DNA of 38,908 bases from Opitutia bacterium (GTDB taxonomy: Bacteria; Verrucomicrobiota; Verrucomicrobiia; Opitutales; UBA953), in the NCBI GenBank assembly GCA_947456525.1, contig CANGRI010000005.1, forward strand, positions 1 to 38,908, given 5' to 3'. Under the pieces are notes generated by a model. That model worked only from the letters and a program-made list of their open reading frames with translations, did not search any database and was not told the origin of the DNA. The translations under genes were made by a program, and so were the position numbers. This document shows, in pieces, positions 1 to 9,538 of this stretch. Each line of letters begins with the position of its first letter. Within the stretch, counting starts at the first letter, position 1.

Positions 1-114
1 ACCAACGAGCACTCTCCGCATTATAACTTCAAGTTCGCGGTGGGTCCCAAGGATTTCGAAAGCGGCAATGTCAAGCTGCCGACCGAAGCGCCGCCGATCC
101 CGGGTCGAGCTTGA
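1..114 (+). CDS. 3' end of an unidentified gene (partial)
   Basis: Frame 1 is open from the window edge to a TGA at 112-114 and encodes 37 residues. It starts TNEHSPHYNFKF and ends in a proline-rich tail, PTEAPPIPGRA. The codons look like the rest of the window, with G/C at most third positions. A palindrome pair and a hairpin terminator follow, which fits the end of a real transcription unit. I do not recognise the family from so short a piece. The start and most of the gene lie outside the window. Confidence 0.55.
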   Translation, partial: TNEHSPHYNFKFAVGPKDFESGNVKLPTEAPPIPGRA

Positions 115-119
115 GGGTG

Positions 120-178
120 GGACAGCACGTGCTGTCCTCTTGGGGCTCGGTCGATTAGGACATCACGTGGTGATGTCC
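120..178. repeat. Pair of REP-like palindromes with CACGTG cores
   Basis: Bases 120-137 form a perfect 18-base palindrome (GGACAGCAC/GTGCTGTCC). Bases 158-178 form a second one (GGACATCAC, 3-base loop, GTGATGTCC). They are 20 bases apart and share the pattern GGACAnCAC. The pair sits just after a stop codon and before a terminator, the usual place for REP/BIME-type extragenic elements. Only this one copy pair was noticed in the window, so a repeat family is inferred. Confidence 0.5.
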
Positions 179-197
179 CTACCCGATGCAGGCACAA

Positions 198-225
198 AAA
201 AGGACGGCAGTGGTGCCGTCCTTTT
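198..225. terminator. Bidirectional intrinsic terminator
   Basis: A perfect 12-base stem, AAAAGGACGGCA with TGCCGTCCTTTT, closes a 4-base loop (GTGG). The A-tract on one side and T-tract on the other give a U-run in both directions. It lies between the convergent ends of the partial plus-strand gene and the minus-strand NIPSNAP gene, so it can serve both. Confidence 0.85.
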
Positions 226-243
226 CGGGTAAACCGTAATTGC

Positions 244-1029
244 TTACTTGACCGGGGAGTAGTCGACAGGGACGAGGAACTCCGATTTCACGCCGTTGGG
301 CTGGGCGATCGTCAACGAACCGCCGGCCTTCTTCTCAGAGGCTTCCTTGGCGGCGACCCAGACCGGGTCGGCGCGGAAAGCGTCGAAGCTGGCCTTGGCC
401 GCGTCGACGGACTTGTGGGTCAGGAGGTAGATGAGCGTGTTTCCGGCGACGTAGGAATTCTTCGCGCCCTTCTCGGCGTCGGCGAGGTTCCAGTAGGTCA
501 CGTTGGTCATGCCATGCTTCTCGAAGAGCTTGAGGGTATGGTCACGGAAGCGGGCGTTGAGGTCGGGGAGGCGGCCGGCTTCGGTCGTGTAGGTGCGGAG
601 TTCGAAGACGCCGACGCCGTAGGTCTTGGCCTGGGCGAGGGCGGAGTATTCGGTCGCGCTGAGGAAAGCGTTCTCGATGTGGTCGATGAGCTTGCCGTCC
701 TTCTCGGAGGCCTTGGCGGCCGCCTTCCAGTCCGGGTCGGCCGAGAAGGCTTTCCAGGAAGCGTCGTGCGCGGCGCGATCGGGGAACGCGAGGAAGTAGA
801 CCAGCTTGTTCTCCTTGTTGTCGACCGGGACGAAATAGCCGAGGCTCGTCATGCCGTGCTTGGCGAAGAGCTTGAGGGTGTGGTCGCGGAAGCGGGCGTT
901 AAGGGCGTCGAGCTTGCCGGGCTTGGCGAAGTAGACGCGCATCTCGAAGAGGCGCGTGTCAGGCTTGTCGGCGGCGACGGCGGTCACGGCGAAAAAGCCG
1001 AAGGTGAGGAGGGAGAGCAGGGACTTCAT
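244..1029 (-). CDS. Secreted double-domain NIPSNAP family protein
   Basis: The 261-residue product has a signal peptide at residues 1-20 (hydrophobic stretch ending AVAAD) and two tandem NIPSNAP domains, about 26-125 and 138-255. Each repeats the pattern FE(M/L)R.Y, then LNARFRDHTLKLF.KHGMT. NIPSNAP domains have a dimeric alpha/beta-barrel (ferredoxin-like) fold. Their biochemical role in bacteria is poorly known, and secreted ones are common in Planctomycetes and Verrucomicrobia. The gene starts one base after the stop of the sugar-binding lipoprotein gene and is the last gene of the minus-strand operon, followed by a strong terminator. Periplasmic location is inferred from the signal peptide. 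The family call is firm; no function is assigned. Confidence 0.88.
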   Translation of the reverse strand: MKSLLSLLTFGFFAVTAVAADKPDTRLFEMRVYFAKPGKLDALNARFRDHTLKLFAKHGMTSLGYFVPVDNKENKLVYFLAFPDRAAHDASWKAFSADPDWKAAAKASEKDGKLIDHIENAFLSATEYSALAQAKTYGVGVFELRTYTTEAGRLPDLNARFRDHTLKLFEKHGMTNVTYWNLADAEKGAKNSYVAGNTLIYLLTHKSVDAAKASFDAFRADPVWVAAKEASEKKAGGSLTIAQPNGVKSEFLVPVDYSPVK

Positions 1030-1030
1030 G

Positions 1031-1987
1031 TTATTTGAGGAATTGGGAGAGGTTGTCGCGGGTGATCAGCTGGAAGGGGATCATCGTTTCCTTGGGGCAC
1101 GGCTGCTTCTTGGCGAGCAGGATTGCCGCGTCGACAGAACCCTTGCCCTGGCCGACCGCGTCCTGGAAGACCGTGGCGTCGAGGCGGCCTTCCTTCACCG
1201 CCGACAAAGCCTGGGCGATGGCGTCGATGCCGATGACATAGACGTCCTTCTTCAGGCCGGCGCGTTCGAGGGCCAGCAGGGCGCCCATGGCCATCTCGTC
1301 GTTGTGCGCGAAGATCGCCGAGAACTTGCCCTTGTGGGCTTGGATCCAGTTCTCGGTCAAGGCCATCGCCTTGGCCCGGTCCCACGACGCAGTCTGTTGG
1401 TCGACCAGCTTGAGACCGGGGTGCGTGGCGAAGACTTCGCGGGCGCCGGCTTCACGCTCCAGCTGGGCCGAGGTGCCCATGATGCCATGAAGCATCAGCA
1501 CGCCACCTTGGCCGTTCAGCTTCTTGGCGATCGCCGTCATCGCGATGCGTCCGGCTTCGAGGTCGTTGGAGCCGATGTAGGAATCGCCGGCCGACTTCGT
1601 CGTCTGATTGACGAGCACGAGCGGGATGCCGGCCGCCTTGATGCGATCGACGGCCGGGGTGCTGGCCTCGAGTTCGCAGGGGTTCAGGATGATCGCGTCG
1701 ACCTTCTGCGCGATGAAGTTCTCGACCTGGCTGAACTGCTTCTGGACGTCGGACTGCGCGTCGACCATCACCAGTTTCACGCCGGGCTTTGTCTTAGCAT
1801 ATTCGACCACGGCCTCGGAGAGCTTGGCGGTATATTCGGCCGAGAGGTCGCGGGAGGAGAAGCCGATGAGAATCTCGCCTTCCTTGCGGGCTTCGGCTTT
1901 CTTGCAGCCGGAGAAGATGAGGGCGGTGAGCGAGAGGGCGAAGACGACCAGGAAGGCCGAGACGGCAGTGCGAGGGGTAATACGCAT
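1031..1987 (-). CDS. Ribose-type ABC transporter substrate-binding lipoprotein
   Basis: The 318-residue protein has an N-terminal hydrophobic segment and a lipobox ending FSGC (Cys28), so it should be lipid-anchored. The rest is a periplasmic-binding-protein type 1 sugar domain (Peripla_BP_4, RbsB-like), recognised by the alternating pattern around IIL.P, AAGIPLVLVNQ, and VIGIDAIAQALSAVKEG near the C-terminus. It is the solute-capturing part of the importer encoded by the next two upstream genes (permease and ATPase), with short gaps. The usual Asp-Gly of ribose-binding homologs (IGIDG) is IGIDA here, so the ligand need not be ribose. RbsB, XylF and AI-2 or rhamnose-binding types cannot be told apart by eye. 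Confidence 0.88.
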   Translation of the reverse strand: MRITPRTAVSAFLVVFALSLTALIFSGCKKAEARKEGEILIGFSSRDLSAEYTAKLSEAVVEYAKTKPGVKLVMVDAQSDVQKQFSQVENFIAQKVDAIILNPCELEASTPAVDRIKAAGIPLVLVNQTTKSAGDSYIGSNDLEAGRIAMTAIAKKLNGQGGVLMLHGIMGTSAQLEREAGAREVFATHPGLKLVDQQTASWDRAKAMALTENWIQAHKGKFSAIFAHNDEMAMGALLALERAGLKKDVYVIGIDAIAQALSAVKEGRLDATVFQDAVGQGKGSVDAAILLAKKQPCPKETMIPFQLITRDNLSQFLK

Positions 1988-1996
1988 ACCCGACTT

Positions 1997-2932
1997 TTAC
2001 GAACGGGCCTGACGTCGGTCGAGCCAAACCGCACCCACGATGATCAGGCCCTTGATGACCGCCTGATAATACGAAGAAACCCCCATCAAATCCAAGCCGT
2101 TGTTGATGACCCCGATGAGCAGGACGCCGAGCAGGGTTCCGGTGATCGTGCCGACGCCGCCTGCGAGGCTCGTGCCTCCGATCACCACGGCCGCGATGGC
2201 GTCGAGTTCGTAAGCCTGACCGGCATTGGGCTGCCCGGTGGTGATACGCGCCGCAAGCACCACGCCGGCCAGACCGGTAAGCAAGCCGCAGAGGCCGTAG
2301 GCGAAGAGCTTCACGCGTTCGACCGGGACGCCGGCCGCGCGGGCGGCGTTCTCATTGCCGCCGACGGCGTAGATATGTCGACCCAGACGGAAGTTGCGCA
2401 GGAAGAACCAAGCCGCGAACGATACGCCCGCGAAGCAGAGGACCGGGATCGGGATGCCGAGGAAGTCCCCGGCGAGGGCCGTCAGGTCGTCGGACATGTT
2501 CGCGACGGGGCGTCCGCCGCTCACGATGAGCGCCAGGCCGCGGGCGATGGTCATCATCCCCAGCGTGACGATGAAGGGCGCCACGCCTCCGCGGGTGACG
2601 ATCACGCCGTTGAGGAGCCCGCAGGCGGCGCCGGTGAGCAGGCCGACGGCGATCGGGACGAAGACGGAGTGCTCCCCCGGATGGGCGAAGGTCGCGCAGG
2701 CGACGCCGCTCAGCGCGACGACCGAGCCGAGGGAAAGGTCCACCCCGGCGGTGAGCAGGACGAACGTCACGCCGACCGCAAGGATGCCGTTGATGGAGAC
2801 CTGGCGGGCGACGTTGGTGAAGTTCGCGACGCTCAGGAACGTGTCCGTCGTGAAGGATAGCACCAGGCCGACGAAAAGGATGACGAGCAGGAGTCCGAAG
2901 CGGTGGAGCAGGTTACGGTCGAGGGCGGGCAT
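1997..2932 (-). CDS. Ribose-type ABC transporter permease
   Basis: Starting at the ATG at 2932 the product is 311 residues. The longer ORF in the track overlaps the ATPase gene and adds an Arg/Pro-rich, non-membrane start, so the internal ATG four bases after the ATPase stop is preferred. The sequence is a series of hydrophobic segments of the BPD_transp_2 (RbsC/AraH) family, with the conserved stretches GVTFVLLTAGVDLSLGS, NENAARAAGV and VIGGTSLAGG. It forms the membrane channel of the importer. Only one permease gene is present, as in ribose systems. The RhaSTPQ rhamnose importer usually has two permeases, so a ribose-like architecture fits better. Confidence 0.9.
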   Translation of the reverse strand: MPALDRNLLHRFGLLLVILFVGLVLSFTTDTFLSVANFTNVARQVSINGILAVGVTFVLLTAGVDLSLGSVVALSGVACATFAHPGEHSVFVPIAVGLLTGAACGLLNGVIVTRGGVAPFIVTLGMMTIARGLALIVSGGRPVANMSDDLTALAGDFLGIPIPVLCFAGVSFAAWFFLRNFRLGRHIYAVGGNENAARAAGVPVERVKLFAYGLCGLLTGLAGVVLAARITTGQPNAGQAYELDAIAAVVIGGTSLAGGVGTITGTLLGVLLIGVINNGLDLMGVSSYYQAVIKGLIIVGAVWLDRRQARS

Positions 2933-2936
2933 GGCG

Positions 2937-4412
<1,476 letters not shown>

Positions 4413-4421
4413 CGGCGGAGA

Positions 4422-4904
4422 TCAGCAGCAGCCCGAACCGGGCGCGCAGGCTGACTTGTTCTGAAGGTTGGCCGGAAAGCAGACGTCTTCGGCGAGGCAG
4501 GCGGTATGACGGATGCCGAGGGCGAGGATGACCTGTTTATCGTCCATCCGGGTGGCGATGATCGGGAAGACCGACAGATACGGGGCTTCGGTTTCGACTT
4601 CGACCGGCAGGTTAGTCGAGCCAAGGACGCTCGCGCCTTTGGCAAGAATCTGGGCGAACTTGGCCGCGGTGATGCGGTGTTCGGTGTCATCGGCCTGATA
4701 GACTTGGAGGCGACAGCTCGAGTCCGTGCGCAACGTCCCTCCGCAATCGACGAACTTCTTGTCGATGCGCGCCACTTCGGTGACGTGGACGTGCGGAGTG
4801 AGCAGCGACGTAGTCGGGAGTTCGAAGCGCACGATCCGGCCATCCGCCTTGTTCAAGGCCTCCACGAGCTGCTGAAGGGACAAGGGGATGGGGGATAGTT
4901 TCAT
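4422..4904 (-). CDS. DUF6428 family protein with Cys-rich C-terminus
   Basis: From the ATG at 4904 the product is 160 residues. This start overlaps the stop of the DUF1080 gene as ATGA, so it is preferred to the longer track ORF. The pattern TPHVHVTEVARI, then FVDCGG and HTACLAED, matches what I recall of DUF6428, a family of unknown function. It has an HxH (38-40), Cys54 in DCGG, Cys64, Cys136 and Cys142, then a tail with Cys153 and a Cys-Cys end at 159-160 (ACAPGSGCC). The His and Cys spacing suggests a metal, metalloid or thiol role, but this is inference. No signal peptide is seen, so it is probably cytoplasmic. It lies between a secreted DUF1080 protein and the ABC ATPase, an unexpected place. 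Confidence 0.72.
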   Translation of the reverse strand: MKLSPIPLSLQQLVEALNKADGRIVRFELPTTSLLTPHVHVTEVARIDKKFVDCGGTLRTDSSCRLQVYQADDTEHRITAAKFAQILAKGASVLGSTNLPVEVETEAPYLSVFPIIATRMDDKQVILALGIRHTACLAEDVCFPANLQNKSACAPGSGCC

Positions 4905-5758
4905 CGGGAAGGGAGGTCTTTGGCCGTATCGGCGGGCCAAGCGGTCAGCGGCCGGATTTCCAGGCGACGGTATTCGCACTCGGCGGCCTCGGACTGTATC
5001 TGAAGCTTACCCGACTTCAGGGGGATGTCCACCGTCGAACCCTTCTCTCGATAGCGTGAATTCAGGATGACATTGACCGTCTTGCCGTTAAGTCGGAAGA
5101 CCGCGTCGCCGTTCAGGGAGAAGCACTCGATCGTGTTCCACTCGCCGAACGGCTTCTCGTGATAATCGGTGCCATGCCAGACACGGTTATCAGCCGTGAC
5201 CGGTTTAGCCTCGGGGTCGTAGGCGCGCTTCCTAATCGGGTCGCCCGTACGGTAAGGGATGTCGGCGATCGCGCCGGCCAAAGGCCAATAGTCGCCGATA
5301 TCGCCCTCCTGGACCTGCAGCTCCTGGCTACGCATCCAGAACTTGGCTTGGGCGCCGTGTTCGCCGACGCAGTAGATCAGGATGCCGTTGTCTCGGACGG
5401 CCTGCGTGCGCGGCTCCCATCGTTGCTGGCCCCAGCGCTGTTCGGTGCGCAGGTGGAAGTTGTCGTAGGACTTCAGGGTCGTCAGCGCGCCGAAGACCTG
5501 GCCCGTGATATGCAGCACAGTCTCGGCGTCGACCTGACGGGTCGTGAAGACCTTGAGCGGGTCGTTGTTCAGACCTAGCACCGGATCGTCCTTCGGCTTG
5601 GCCCCGCGGACGTAGCCCGGGACTTCGTAAGCGCGATGGACGGGACCGAGCCACTTCTCCCACTGGGAGAGCTGTGGGTCGAGCAACGGCTGGAACGACG
5701 GTTCCGCCGCTCTGGCGAGGCCGACGGAGCAGAGGAGGGCGAGGAGCGGCAGGCGCAT
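4901..5758 (-). CDS. Secreted DUF1080 (3-keto-disaccharide hydrolase-like) protein
   Basis: The ATG at 5758 gives 285 residues starting with a signal peptide (MRLPLLALLCSVGLARA). The longer track ORF adds a Cys/Pro-rich non-signal start and is rejected. The body shows the concanavalin-like pattern of DUF1080 (PF06439): an N-terminal LLDPQLSQWEKWLG, FHLRTEQRWGQQRW in the core, and EWNTIECFSLNGDAVFRLNG followed by a C-terminal beta-strand region ending YRRLEIRPL. Some family members hydrolyse 3-keto-glycosides formed by Gfo/Idh-type oxidoreductases; many are uncharacterised. It starts four bases after the esterase stop and overlaps the DUF6428 start by four bases, so translation is likely coupled. 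Confidence 0.87.
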   Translation of the reverse strand: MRLPLLALLCSVGLARAAEPSFQPLLDPQLSQWEKWLGPVHRAYEVPGYVRGAKPKDDPVLGLNNDPLKVFTTRQVDAETVLHITGQVFGALTTLKSYDNFHLRTEQRWGQQRWEPRTQAVRDNGILIYCVGEHGAQAKFWMRSQELQVQEGDIGDYWPLAGAIADIPYRTGDPIRKRAYDPEAKPVTADNRVWHGTDYHEKPFGEWNTIECFSLNGDAVFRLNGKTVNVILNSRYREKGSTVDIPLKSGKLQIQSEAAECEYRRLEIRPLTAWPADTAKDLPSR

Positions 5759-5762
5759 CGGC

Positions 5763-6701
5763 TTAGCGGACGTCGCGCCAGAGCCAGGCCATCGCTTCGG
5801 GCAGCAGCTGGGCGCCATGGCGGCCGTTGTGGGTGCCTTCGCCCATGACGAACTTATAGTCGTATCCCTTGGCTTTCCAGGCTTCGGCCATGGCCTTGTT
5901 GGCCTCGGGCCAGACGCCGAATTCGTTGGTCAGGTCATGGATTCCGTCCTGGGAGAAGATACGGATGTTCTTCTTCGGGGAGTCCATGATCATCTGGGGA
6001 TAGAGGTTGCCGCCTTTTTCGGCGCCCTTGCTGATGACACCGCGGATGTTGGTGAAGCTGCCGATGGTCGTGAAGACCTTGCTGAAGGATTCCGGACGCT
6101 GCCAGGCGGCGTTGAAGGCGCAGATGCCGCCGGAGGAGGAGCCGGCGATACCGCGACGAAGCGGATCCTTCGAGATCTTCACGCCCTTGGATTCGGCGAG
6201 CGGGATCATCTCCTCGACGAGGAACTTCGGGTAGAGATCCGTGACGTTGTCGTATTCGAACGAGCGGTTGGATTTGCCGAGCGGCTTGCCCTTGGCGTCC
6301 TTGCCGTTCGGGTTCTTGGGGTCCGGGATGAAGCCGGGGTTGATGAAGAGGGCGATCGTCACCGGCATCTTGCCCTCGGCGATGAGGTTATCGAACACCG
6401 TCGGCACGCGCCACTGGCCCTTGGCGGATGAGTAGCCCAGGCCGTCCTGGAAGATCATCAGGCAGGCTTCCTTGCTCGGGTCATATTGCTTCGGGACGTA
6501 GAGGGCCCACTTTCGGCCATAGCCCGGGAAGGCCTTCGAGTCGGTCATCTCGTACTCCGTGACCGTACCTTTCGGCACGCCGGCTTTCTCCTGCGAGTCG
6601 GGGCCGAGGACATACTGGGAATCGTAGTCGACCTTCTTGGTGGGTTCGGCGCCAAGCAGGCTGACGGCCAGCAGGCAGGGGAGGAGGCGGAGGAGCTTCA
6701 T
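5763..6701 (-). CDS. Secreted alpha/beta-hydrolase esterase (Esterase_D type)
   Basis: The ATG at 6701 begins a 312-residue protein with a signal peptide ([20 protein letters not shown]); the track start at 6740 is a GTG that leads into a non-signal sequence. The family is the enterochelin/feruloyl esterase type (PF00756). Visible features are the oxyanion-side [10 protein letters not shown], the nucleophile elbow GIAGSSSGG, and a C-terminal [22 protein letters not shown] that supplies the catalytic His. Such enzymes often remove acyl or aryl esters from plant or algal polysaccharides. Its place next to a DUF1080 gene and upstream of a sugar importer supports a role in carbohydrate release. 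The exact ester substrate cannot be read from sequence. Confidence 0.87.
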   Translation of the reverse strand: MKLLRLLPCLLAVSLLGAEPTKKVDYDSQYVLGPDSQEKAGVPKGTVTEYEMTDSKAFPGYGRKWALYVPKQYDPSKEACLMIFQDGLGYSSAKGQWRVPTVFDNLIAEGKMPVTIALFINPGFIPDPKNPNGKDAKGKPLGKSNRSFEYDNVTDLYPKFLVEEMIPLAESKGVKISKDPLRRGIAGSSSGGICAFNAAWQRPESFSKVFTTIGSFTNIRGVISKGAEKGGNLYPQMIMDSPKKNIRIFSQDGIHDLTNEFGVWPEANKAMAEAWKAKGYDYKFVMGEGTHNGRHGAQLLPEAMAWLWRDVR

Positions 6702-6753
6702 GGGGGTGTTCCGATATGAAACATCCCAAGGGGCCGACACAAGCCCAAGCGGG

Positions 6754-8070
6754 TCAGGCGGAGGGCTCTTGGCCGACTTTCTTGAGCTTCCAGATCTCCG
6801 GGAACTTCCAGTGCGTCAGGGCCATCACCCCGAAGGTCGCGACGCCGCCGAACACGACCGAATTGACCGTGCCCATCAGACGGGCCGCCAGACCGGATTC
6901 GGCCATACCGAGCTCGTTGGAGCAACCGATGAAGACGGCCGTGACCGCCGAGACGCGCCCCATCATCTCGGGAGGGACGCTGGTCTGCAGGATCGTCTGA
7001 CGGATGATCACGTTCACCGCGTCGGCCGCTCCGGCGACCAGGAGGAAGCAGAACGACAGGACAAAGGCCGCCTGCAGCCCGAGACCGAAGACGGAGGCCA
7101 TGGCCATCGAGAGCGCGAAGCCGATGGTGCTGAGTCCGAAGACCGCGAAGGAGCCGTACAGAGAACGTCCGGCGTTTTCGAGCGGGGGACGGATGATCAG
7201 ATAGAGCGACATCAGCACGGCTCCAACGGAGGAGGCGGCCCGGAGCATGCCGAAGCCGAAGGCGCCGACGTGGAGCATGTCGGCGAAGATCGGCAATAAC
7301 GCCACCGCGCCGCCGAGGAGGACCGCGAAGAGGTCCATCGTGAACGCGCCAAGCATGATGCGCTGGCTCAGCATGAAATCGATGCCATGCCGGAGGCTCG
7401 TGAAGATCGGCTCAGGCCGACGCGACTGCAGTGTCTGGGTCGTACGGAGGGCGAAGGTCAGAGCCAAGGACGAGGCGAAGCACAGCGCGGTGGCGGCGTA
7501 GGCGACGTTCTCGGCGTGCTTCAGCCCGTTCTTCTCGCCGAGCCAGACCATCAGGCCGGCCAGACCCGGACCGATGACGCACGCGAGTTCGAACAGCGTA
7601 TTGCGCCAGCGCACGCCGCCCGGGATCAGTTCGCGCGGCAGGATCTCCGCGATGAGCGCCTGCCGGGCGGTGGTGAGGAAGCTGCGGGCGAGCCCCCCGA
7701 GCACGATGACCCCGTAGATCACCGTCAGCTGGGCCCAGCGGGCGGTGAGGAATTCCGGCAGGAAGAGGAGCAGTCCCAGCGTCATCATCGCGATCAACGC
7801 CCCGATGGCGATCCGCCGGCGATTGTTCGTGTCGGCGACGTGGCCGGCGAAGAGCACCGCGCTGACGAACGGAATGACTTCCGCGAGACCGATGGCGCCG
7901 AGGGCCAGGGCCGCGTTGGTGCCTTCATCCTTGGTCAGACGATAGACCTGCCAGGCGACCGCGACGTTCTGGATCTGGATGGCCAGCGTCCCCAGGACGA
8001 TCGCGGACAGGTAGAAGCGGAAAGACCGTGAAGCGACGGCGGAAGCGGGTGCCTGCGTGGCGGTAGACAT
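6754..8070 (-). CDS. MFS transporter (EntS/MFS_3-like)
   Basis: Taking the ATG at 8070 gives 438 residues; an in-frame GTG at 8079 is an alternative. About twelve hydrophobic segments fill the protein. Family marks are an N-terminal [14 protein letters not shown] helix, the inter-helix loop [12 protein letters not shown] between the second and third helices, and [20 protein letters not shown] in the C-terminal half, typical of the EntS/MFS_3 group of drug or siderophore exporters. It follows the DUF1501 gene by about 30 bases and precedes the esterase, so it probably belongs to the operon. Export of a toxic intermediate or import of a product are both possible; direction and substrate are not visible. 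Confidence 0.88.
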   Translation of the reverse strand: MSTATQAPASAVASRSFRFYLSAIVLGTLAIQIQNVAVAWQVYRLTKDEGTNAALALGAIGLAEVIPFVSAVLFAGHVADTNNRRRIAIGALIAMMTLGLLLFLPEFLTARWAQLTVIYGVIVLGGLARSFLTTARQALIAEILPRELIPGGVRWRNTLFELACVIGPGLAGLMVWLGEKNGLKHAENVAYAATALCFASSLALTFALRTTQTLQSRRPEPIFTSLRHGIDFMLSQRIMLGAFTMDLFAVLLGGAVALLPIFADMLHVGAFGFGMLRAASSVGAVLMSLYLIIRPPLENAGRSLYGSFAVFGLSTIGFALSMAMASVFGLGLQAAFVLSFCFLLVAGAADAVNVIIRQTILQTSVPPEMMGRVSAVTAVFIGCSNELGMAESGLAARLMGTVNSVVFGGVATFGVMALTHWKFPEIWKLKKVGQEPSA

Positions 8071-8085
8071 CGTTGCCACCAGTGA

Positions 8086-8104
8086 CCTAGGCCCGGCTCC
8101 TAGG
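8086..8104. other. Short stem-loop at the DUF1501/MFS junction
   Basis: Two copies of the palindromic hexamer CCTAGG (8086-8091 and 8099-8104) flank a 7-base spacer, giving a 6-base stem. The stem includes the TAG stop codon of the DUF1501 gene and lies just before the MFS start. It could modulate translation or mRNA decay between these two genes, but it lacks a U-run and may be chance. Confidence 0.3.
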
Positions 8105-9536
8105 CAATCACCGCTTTGACCACGTTGCCGGCGACATCCGTCAGGCGGTAATAACGCCCCTGGAACTTGAAGGTCTGCCTTTCGTGGTCCACGCCGAGCA
8201 GATGTTGCATCGTCGCATGAAGGTCATGCACATGCACGGGGTCTTTCACGATGTTGTAACCGAACTCGTCGGTCTGGCCGTGGACGTGTCCGCCTCTGAC
8301 TCCGCCGCCGGCCATCCAGAGGCTGAAGCAGCGGGGATGATGGTCGCGGCCATAGCTGTCCTTGGTGATCTTACCTTGGCTGTAAGCGGTGCGACCGAAC
8401 TCGCCGCCCCAGATCACGAGAGTGTCTTCGAGGAGTCCGCGTTGCTTGAGGTCCTTGATGAGCGCGGCCGAGGCCTGGTCAGTCTGCTTGCACTGGCGTC
8501 GGATGCCGCCCGGCAGGCCGCCATGCTGGTCCCAACCCTGGTGGAAGAGCTGGACGAACCGCACGCCCTTCTCGATGAGCCGGCGGGCCTGGAGGCAATT
8601 GGCAGCGAAGGAGCCGGGCGTCTTCACGCTGTCGCCGTACATCGCGAGCGTCGTGGGAGATTCGTTCGAGAGGTCGGCGACCTCCGGCACGCTCGTCTGC
8701 ATACGATAAGCCATCTCCGCCTGGGCAAGGCGGGCATCGACCTCCGGGTCGAGTTCCGCCGCTCGCTGGTCGGCGTTGAGCTTGCCCAGCGCGTCAAGCA
8801 TGCCGCGTCGGGCGTGGGGCGAGACACCTTCGGGGTTGGTCAGGAAGAGCACCGGCTCCTTGCCGGCCTTGAATTGCACCCCCTGGTGCTCGGATGGCAG
8901 GAATCCAGCCCCCCAGAGTCGGGAGTAAAGCGGCTGATCCTTCGTCGCGTCCTGCGAGACGAGCACGATGAACGCCGGCAGGTTTTCGTTCATGCTGCCG
9001 AGACCGTAAGAAGCCCAGGCGCCCATCGAAGGGCGGCCGGCCACCTGGTTGCCGGAGCAGAAGAAGGTGATGGCCGGATCGTGGTTGATCGCTTCGGTGT
9101 GCATCGTGCGGATCACGCACAGGTCATCGGCGACTTCACCGGTTTGGCTCAGCAAGTCGCTGTATTCGACGCCGCTCTGGCCGTACTTCTTGAAGTCGGT
9201 GAAAGAACCCGCCAGCGGAAGGGTCGCCTGATAGCCGCTCATGCCGGTGAGACGCTGGCCTTGGCGGACGGAATCGGGTAACGGTTGCGTATGCTTTTCC
9301 CGGAGCAGCGGTTTCGGGTCGAGGGTCTCGAACTGCGAAGGTCCGCCGGCCTGGAAGAGATAGATGACTCGTTTGGCCTTCGCGGGGAAGTGCGTCCCCT
9401 TAGGCAGCGTCGCGGCTTGGGCGTCGCCGACGATTCCGCGCATGGCCAAAGCGCCGAGACCGAGGGCAGAGGTGCCGAGGAAGTGCCGACGCGTATGCCG
9501 CATCAGGCTGTCGTATGAAGGCTTGGACGGTTCCAT
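8100..9536 (-). CDS. DUF1501 domain-containing Tat-exported protein
   Basis: The 478-residue protein has a twin-arginine signal (TRRHFLGTSALGLGAL) near residue 15, then a DUF1501 domain. Typical pieces are VIYLFQAGGPSQFETLDPKP, the LFHQGWDQHGGL block, TLVIWGGEFGRTAYSQ and GRDHHPRCFSLWMAGGGVRGG. DUF1501 belongs to the alkaline phosphatase/sulfatase-like fold clan and is almost always paired with a DUF1549/DUF1553 cytochrome in Planctomycetes and Verrucomicrobia. Here it starts two bases after the stop of exactly such a gene. The pair is often linked with polysaccharide, including sulfated sugar, use, but the reaction is not established. Met12, just before the Tat motif, is a possible shorter start. 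Confidence 0.93.
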   Translation of the reverse strand: MEPSKPSYDSLMRHTRRHFLGTSALGLGALAMRGIVGDAQAATLPKGTHFPAKAKRVIYLFQAGGPSQFETLDPKPLLREKHTQPLPDSVRQGQRLTGMSGYQATLPLAGSFTDFKKYGQSGVEYSDLLSQTGEVADDLCVIRTMHTEAINHDPAITFFCSGNQVAGRPSMGAWASYGLGSMNENLPAFIVLVSQDATKDQPLYSRLWGAGFLPSEHQGVQFKAGKEPVLFLTNPEGVSPHARRGMLDALGKLNADQRAAELDPEVDARLAQAEMAYRMQTSVPEVADLSNESPTTLAMYGDSVKTPGSFAANCLQARRLIEKGVRFVQLFHQGWDQHGGLPGGIRRQCKQTDQASAALIKDLKQRGLLEDTLVIWGGEFGRTAYSQGKITKDSYGRDHHPRCFSLWMAGGGVRGGHVHGQTDEFGYNIVKDPVHVHDLHATMQHLLGVDHERQTFKFQGRYYRLTDVAGNVVKAVIA

Positions 9537-9538
9537 GG

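Noticed and set aside
956-2860. 634-residue plus-strand ORF antisense to the binding protein and permease genes
   Set aside because: Low-complexity Asp/Gly/Arg composition typical of antisense frames in GC-rich DNA; the minus-strand frames encode clear families.
8184-9281. 365-residue plus-strand ORF antisense to the DUF1501 gene
   Set aside because: It mirrors the DUF1501 coding frame, has no recognisable motif, and the opposite strand has a complete Tat protein.
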